From Fidelibacterota bacterium (GTDB lineage Bacteria > Fidelibacterota > UBA8477 > JABMPR01), in the NCBI GenBank assembly GCA_016844955.1, contig JAERTH010000067.1:1-39983 (forward strand): a DNA stretch of 39,983 nucleotides. Reading direction: 5' to 3'. Shown piece after piece: positions 36,479 to 39,983 of the stretch. The translations under genes and the position numbers were made by a program. The first letter of the stretch is position 1; each line of letters opens with the position of its first letter. Under the pieces are notes generated by a model that was not told the origin of the DNA, ran no database searches, and saw only the letters and a list, made by a program, of their open reading frames with translations.

Positions 36479-37053
36479 TTTTTGCCCTCCTGCATGACGA
36501 GGACTGAAAGGGTAAGGTCATAACGGGCATAATCGCTGCGTTCCAGCGGCTTGAGGATGAGGTCGTCAATGAGAATCCACTCTTCATGCTTTTCGATAAG
36601 ATCCAGGAACTTCAGAAAATCTGTATAGCGACCAATCATACTGAGGCGAATCAGGTGAGCCTGATACTTTTTGCCGATATTGTGAAACTTGTTCATAGGC
36701 TCAAGCGTGACAACCTTGAGTAATGAGGTCGTACAAAATTTATCCAGCACTGGAAAAATTGCATTTACCCTGTCATTTTTCAGAAGCCGGGATGTGAATA
36801 CAGCTTCGATTGAATCTAACTCACTTAATTGAATATTCAGGTTTTCAATGGCAACTTCGATATCCAGGCTAACCAGATCAATATAGGTTTCTGCCAGTTG
36901 GTTTTGTCTGAGTACGGCTTCATCATAGCGTTGGCTTTCTGGCAGGATGAGAACCTGGAGTGAAGAACCGGTAAATGCGAAATATACGATAATCCCTGTT
37001 ATCAGCCATTTCATCTGTATGGCTTCTAGCCAGAATTGAAATTGCTTTTTCAC
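36475..37053 (-). CDS. PilO-like pilus assembly protein
   Basis: A 192-residue protein with a single N-terminal membrane helix (about 14-34), a coiled-coil stretch (YDEAVLRQNQLAETYIDLVS) and a ferredoxin-like periplasmic domain (HLIRLSMIGRYTDFLKFLDL). This is the layout of PilO, which pairs with PilN in the inner-membrane alignment complex. It overlaps its neighbours on both sides by four bases. Confidence 0.78.
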   Translation of the reverse strand: MKKQFQFWLEAIQMKWLITGIIVYFAFTGSSLQVLILPESQRYDEAVLRQNQLAETYIDLVSLDIEVAIENLNIQLSELDSIEAVFTSRLLKNDRVNAIFPVLDKFCTTSLLKVVTLEPMNKFHNIGKKYQAHLIRLSMIGRYTDFLKFLDLIEKHEEWILIDDLILKPLERSDYARYDLTLSVLVMQEGKK

Positions 37054-37658
37054 TCGTATAATCCCAGGGAAAAGACCAGTTTCAGGCGGTCTTCTTCCTT
37101 GTAAATGCGATTATTCTCAACCTTGATATCACTGTAGTTGGTTGAAATAGGTAAGCTAAAAAGCAGATTACTTCGAAAATTATCTACTGACAGGATATCG
37201 CGGTTGCTCCCCTCGATATAGGTATATCCCTCAATGGTAAGTGAAGGCCCACTAGACTTTTTATTTTTGTTTTTTGTCTCTGGCTTGGAAAAGACTTTTG
37301 TAATTACCAGGTCAGGCGGTAAGGCCTTGGTTATATCAATAAGTGTTTTCCGCCAGACGCTGGGGCGTGCTTTGGGCTGAAGAAATATTTCAGATTGTTT
37401 TCGTAGTCTGTTTCTAACCCCGATTTTCCGTTCAAGGAACAACATACGAGGCTCAACGCTTGAAATTTTGCCTTCAATATCGGCATTTAAGCCCTCAAAA
37501 ACCTGTGCCATATAGGTCTGACTTTCATGGGTACGGAAAAGAATAAATAAGGTTGCCCCAAAAATAATGACATAAAGCAAAAAGGTGAATCTTTTGAGGT
37601 GTCGTTTGACCCGCTCATCTGCAGTAGTGCTCAGGAAATTTAGTTGTAGCTCCATCAT
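37050..37658 (-). CDS. PilN-like pilus assembly protein
   Basis: A 202-residue inner-membrane protein. The cytoplasmic N terminus LQLNFLS resembles the INLLP motif through which PilN binds PilM. A membrane helix (about 24-43), a coiled coil and a periplasmic domain follow. An unusual Lys/Asn-rich insert (KPETKNKNKKSSG) interrupts the periplasmic domain. The start overlaps the pilM stop (TAATG). Confidence 0.78.
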   Translation of the reverse strand: MMELQLNFLSTTADERVKRHLKRFTFLLYVIIFGATLFILFRTHESQTYMAQVFEGLNADIEGKISSVEPRMLFLERKIGVRNRLRKQSEIFLQPKARPSVWRKTLIDITKALPPDLVITKVFSKPETKNKNKKSSGPSLTIEGYTYIEGSNRDILSVDNFRSNLLFSLPISTNYSDIKVENNRIYKEEDRLKLVFSLGLYE

Positions 37659-38701
37659 TATCTGAGGCTCAATCCTATGGCAGTGGAATACTGGTATTTA
37701 TTTCCTTCAGTTATTTCCACAGTGGGAAAGTAATCGTTGATAGGATCCCAAATCTCTGCTGGGATTTCCATGATATCTTCAGACAATGTAAAAAAGGAGC
37801 GGATAAATGAATCGTTGAGCAGTCCACCCGTAACATAGAGTTTGCTTACTTTTTGACCAGTATTATAGAAATGTCGAAAGTTTAGTTTCCTGATGGTGAG
37901 TGACAGTTCTTTGAGTTTCTTTCCAATGCCTTTGTTGTTCATGTACAATGAAGTAAGTGGTTCATCATTGCTACTGACTTCAAGAACCCCTCGTCTTAAG
38001 TATTCAACCTCGATAAATGGGATATCAGCTGCTTTAGCAATAATGGTATTCAGATAATTTCCACCAAAGGGTAGATAGAGAAATTCTGGATGTTGTGATG
38101 GATCCATGATGGTGTAATGTGAATTACTTCCACCTAGTTGAAGGATACCAACCGAATCGGTCATTTTGGGGTTGGAGCGTTGGAAAAGGTCAACCGTGGG
38201 AAGTGTACTGGTTTCCAGTAGGCTCATATTGGTAGAAAGTGATTTAAAAACTTTCTGGAGCCATTCTATGCGATTCTTTTTAATAACAGCCAGGAGGACA
38301 TTTACTTTCTTCTTCTTAGACTGTGGAAGCAGGGAGAAATCGTATTCATAATTATCCACAGGTTCAGAGAGGAGGGGGGTAAGTTCCCAAAACAGGGCCT
38401 GTTTCAACTCGTGGGATGCTATTTGTGGTAGTTGCAGGAAGAATAGATTCTGATACTTCGCGCTCAAGCCAACATTGATGTCAGCCCTTTTATAGGGGAC
38501 TTCACTAAGTAGGGTTTTGACCCCATTCATGATATGAGTTTCGTTAATTTCTCGGACATCAGTTACAACGTCCTCTTCAAGGAAATCATACTTTAGCAGT
38601 GTGGAATGTTTTTTACTGCTCTTCTTAATATAGCGACAGGCCAGCTTTATTGAGTTGGTCCCAATATCAACCCCGATCTTAATTTTTTTTCCTCTGGCCA
38701 C
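37658..38701 (-). CDS. PilM-like cytoplasmic actin-fold ATPase of the pilus complex
   Basis: A 347-residue soluble protein with the actin-like phosphate-1 motif IGVDIGTNSIKLA near the N terminus and a later VTGGLLNDSFI segment. This is the fold of PilM, which binds the tail of PilN beneath the inner membrane. The start is GTG at 38701 with no strong ribosome site. It is the first gene of the pilM-N-O-P-Q set, about 190 bases after a terminator-ended pilin-like gene, so it likely has its own promoter. Confidence 0.85.
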   Translation of the reverse strand: MARGKKIKIGVDIGTNSIKLACRYIKKSSKKHSTLLKYDFLEEDVVTDVREINETHIMNGVKTLLSEVPYKRADINVGLSAKYQNLFFLQLPQIASHELKQALFWELTPLLSEPVDNYEYDFSLLPQSKKKKVNVLLAVIKKNRIEWLQKVFKSLSTNMSLLETSTLPTVDLFQRSNPKMTDSVGILQLGGSNSHYTIMDPSQHPEFLYLPFGGNYLNTIIAKAADIPFIEVEYLRRGVLEVSSNDEPLTSLYMNNKGIGKKLKELSLTIRKLNFRHFYNTGQKVSKLYVTGGLLNDSFIRSFFTLSEDIMEIPAEIWDPINDYFPTVEITEGNKYQYSTAIGLSLR

Positions 38702-38830
38702 GATTCTTAAATGCTTGGTTTTTTCTTTAACTGTTATTTGTGCTTTTCATGCCGATAATCTATAACCGATGAATATAGAAAAGCCCGAGGAGGTTTCTAT
38801 TCAAAAAGCGGCTGTAGTGCGGGAAAGTGA

Positions 38831-38861
38831 TATAAAAAATCCCCATTACATAATGGGGATT
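38831..38861 (-). terminator. Terminator between the pilin-like gene and pilM
   Basis: AATCCCCATT and AATGGGGATT form a ten-pair stem with an ACAT loop. On the minus strand a TTTTTTATA run follows. It lies 32 bases beyond the stop of the pilin-like gene. Confidence 0.88.
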
Positions 38862-38892
38862 GACCAAGTCAAGAATTGTTAATCTATAATGG

Positions 38893-39855
38893 TTAAGCGT
38901 TATGTTTTCTATTCCACTTGCTGTGCTTCCAGCGACCAATCTGCTTGGGCCAGTCATAATTATGCTTGTGCCCAAAACCCTTGGTCCAGCGGTAATAGGT
39001 ATTGTATTCTGTATCCAGGAAATTGAATTGATCATCAAGGGAAACCATTTTACCAACGATGGGACCTGTCAGGGTGCCATTGCGAAGATAAATATTACCA
39101 GCACAGTATATAGCTCCTTCAATATGGTCACCAGGAGATTCATTATGTCCCCAACGATTCCAACCTTCAGACACGTAAAAATTCGTCCGAGGATTGGTGA
39201 AAACGATAGCGGGGTCCGCATCTAAGGAATCAACTGGTAGAGGTGCTCTGATGACATTCTCACCACGCAAAAATACATGGCGGCCTGTGAACACCAATGT
39301 GCTATTGTCCAACTCGATATCTCTAAGTGTAATTAAGCTTCCAGTAAACACATGAATACCTTCCTCTGTGAGGTCTTCGGTATCCCATTCATGCCAGCTT
39401 TGATTATGTATGGCTACGGCATTGTCAAGAAAGTACTGGAGGTCAACTTCTGGTAGAAAATCAAAACTTCGACTCTGACGCTCTTCATCAGCATTCACTG
39501 TATTGCCATTATCGACGATTTCTTCCACAGCGCTGATGCTGCGATCAAAATGTGTGTCTTCAGAGAGATCCAGGAGAATCTCTGATTCCATCTCAAACAT
39601 ATCAACATTGACAGAGAGTACATTGGATGAAGCATCCCAGACAGTGGTGATTCCATCAACAGTATTATTAACCAGTGAGTCAGTACCAGTATTGATGCGC
39701 CATAAGGATTCGTTAACAGAAGATTCCATGGCGTATTGTAGCTTGATGTTATTAACTGTCTCTTGGGAAGTGGCACTGGAGAGGTAGGAGACGTTCAGTA
39801 CAGCAACACCAGTAAAGCTAAACACGACAAAAAGCATGAGGACGGCAACTAGCAT
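38893..39855 (-). CDS. PilX-like minor pilin or envelope protein with C-terminal beta-rich domain
   Basis: A 320-residue protein with a hydrophobic N-terminal helix (MLVAVLMLFVVFSFTGVAVL) followed by YAMESSVNESLWRINTG, similar to the start of PilX-type minor pilins. The C-terminal part (HVFLRGENVIRAP, EGAIYCAGNIYLRNGTLTGP) has the short repeating strands of a beta-helix. TGGAG lies nine bases before the ATG. It precedes the pilM-Q cluster and is closed by a terminator. No classical prepilin peptidase site (G/FTxxE) is evident, so secretion by the pilus system is inferred from neighbours. Confidence 0.6.
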   Translation of the reverse strand: MLVAVLMLFVVFSFTGVAVLNVSYLSSATSQETVNNIKLQYAMESSVNESLWRINTGTDSLVNNTVDGITTVWDASSNVLSVNVDMFEMESEILLDLSEDTHFDRSISAVEEIVDNGNTVNADEERQSRSFDFLPEVDLQYFLDNAVAIHNQSWHEWDTEDLTEEGIHVFTGSLITLRDIELDNSTLVFTGRHVFLRGENVIRAPLPVDSLDADPAIVFTNPRTNFYVSEGWNRWGHNESPGDHIEGAIYCAGNIYLRNGTLTGPIVGKMVSLDDQFNFLDTEYNTYYRWTKGFGHKHNYDWPKQIGRWKHSKWNRKHNA

Positions 39856-39983
39856 GGTAATGCTCCATTACTGTATATTGGGTCGCTTATCGAATCTTTA
39901 TTAATGTTAATATGTTTTATAATTGTTGCCATGCTGCCATATAAACATTCAAAAGGCATGCCACCTGAATGAAATATTGTTAA
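39849..39983 (-). CDS. C-terminal end of an upstream gene (cut by window edge)
   Basis: An open frame enters from the right edge and stops with TAG at 39849-39851, overlapping the start of the PilX-like gene by seven bases. The 44 visible residues (for example FHSGGMPFECLYGSMATI) show no recognised motif. The tight overlap suggests a co-translated gene, perhaps another minor pilin, but the frame is short and could be chance. Confidence 0.35.
   Translation of the reverse strand, partial: LTIFHSGGMPFECLYGSMATIIKHININKDSISDPIYSNGALPC

Overview
The window looks like the chromosome of an uncultured Gram-negative bacterium of the FCB superphylum; a Marinimicrobia, Calditrichaeota or Bacteroidota-like lineage is my inference. 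The evidence is a C-terminal secretion-sorting module of the NFPNPFNPSTTI type, PorV-like and other outer-membrane barrels, a lipobox-bearing ApbE, Na+-NQR, and a rpsP gene with a long charged tail. No rRNA, tRNA or CRISPR array was seen.

Layout. (1) 1-6133, minus strand: the complete nqrABCDEF operon for the Na+-pumping NADH:quinone oxidoreductase. A strong promoter precedes it, and a terminator separates it from apbE, whose product attaches FMN to NqrB and NqrC. (2) 6753-10477, plus strand: the translation and protein-targeting operon ffh-rpsP-khpA-rimM-trmD-rplS, closed by a terminator. (3) 10581-11345: an array of about 235-bp direct repeats built from short periodic modules. An IS110-family (IS1111-like) element follows and interrupts the fourth unit. 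Its long right-hand non-coding end can fold like a guide (bridge/seek) RNA, and its left end can fold over its own start codon. (4) 12711-17154, minus strand: three secreted or outer-membrane proteins (LPP20-like, DUF6175-like, beta-barrel) in an envelope operon of unknown role. Further up lie a 53-residue cationic hydrophobic peptide gene and a 1001-residue beta-propeller-repeat protein with a sorting tail. (5) 20953-31179, plus strand: a TauE/SafE permease, selA, a non-canonical Nramp-like transporter, selB, mutS, a PorV-like barrel and an HD-domain hydrolase. selA and selB show that the organism inserts selenocysteine. (6) 31205-39983, minus strand: a type IV pilus assembly cluster (pilin-like gene, pilM-N-O-P-Q), then a response-regulator/histidine-kinase hybrid, an MFS exporter and a CoA-type Nudix hydrolase.

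The most distinctive feature is the intergenic DNA. At least eight non-coding stretches carry 7-bp periodic degenerate repeats, and several more carry 8-9-bp periodic repeats. They recur between unrelated genes and also inside the large repeat array. The best candidates for something new are this repeat system, the guide-RNA-like end and fold-back start of the IS element, the envelope operon at 12.7-17.2 kb, and the Nramp-like protein lying between selA and selB.
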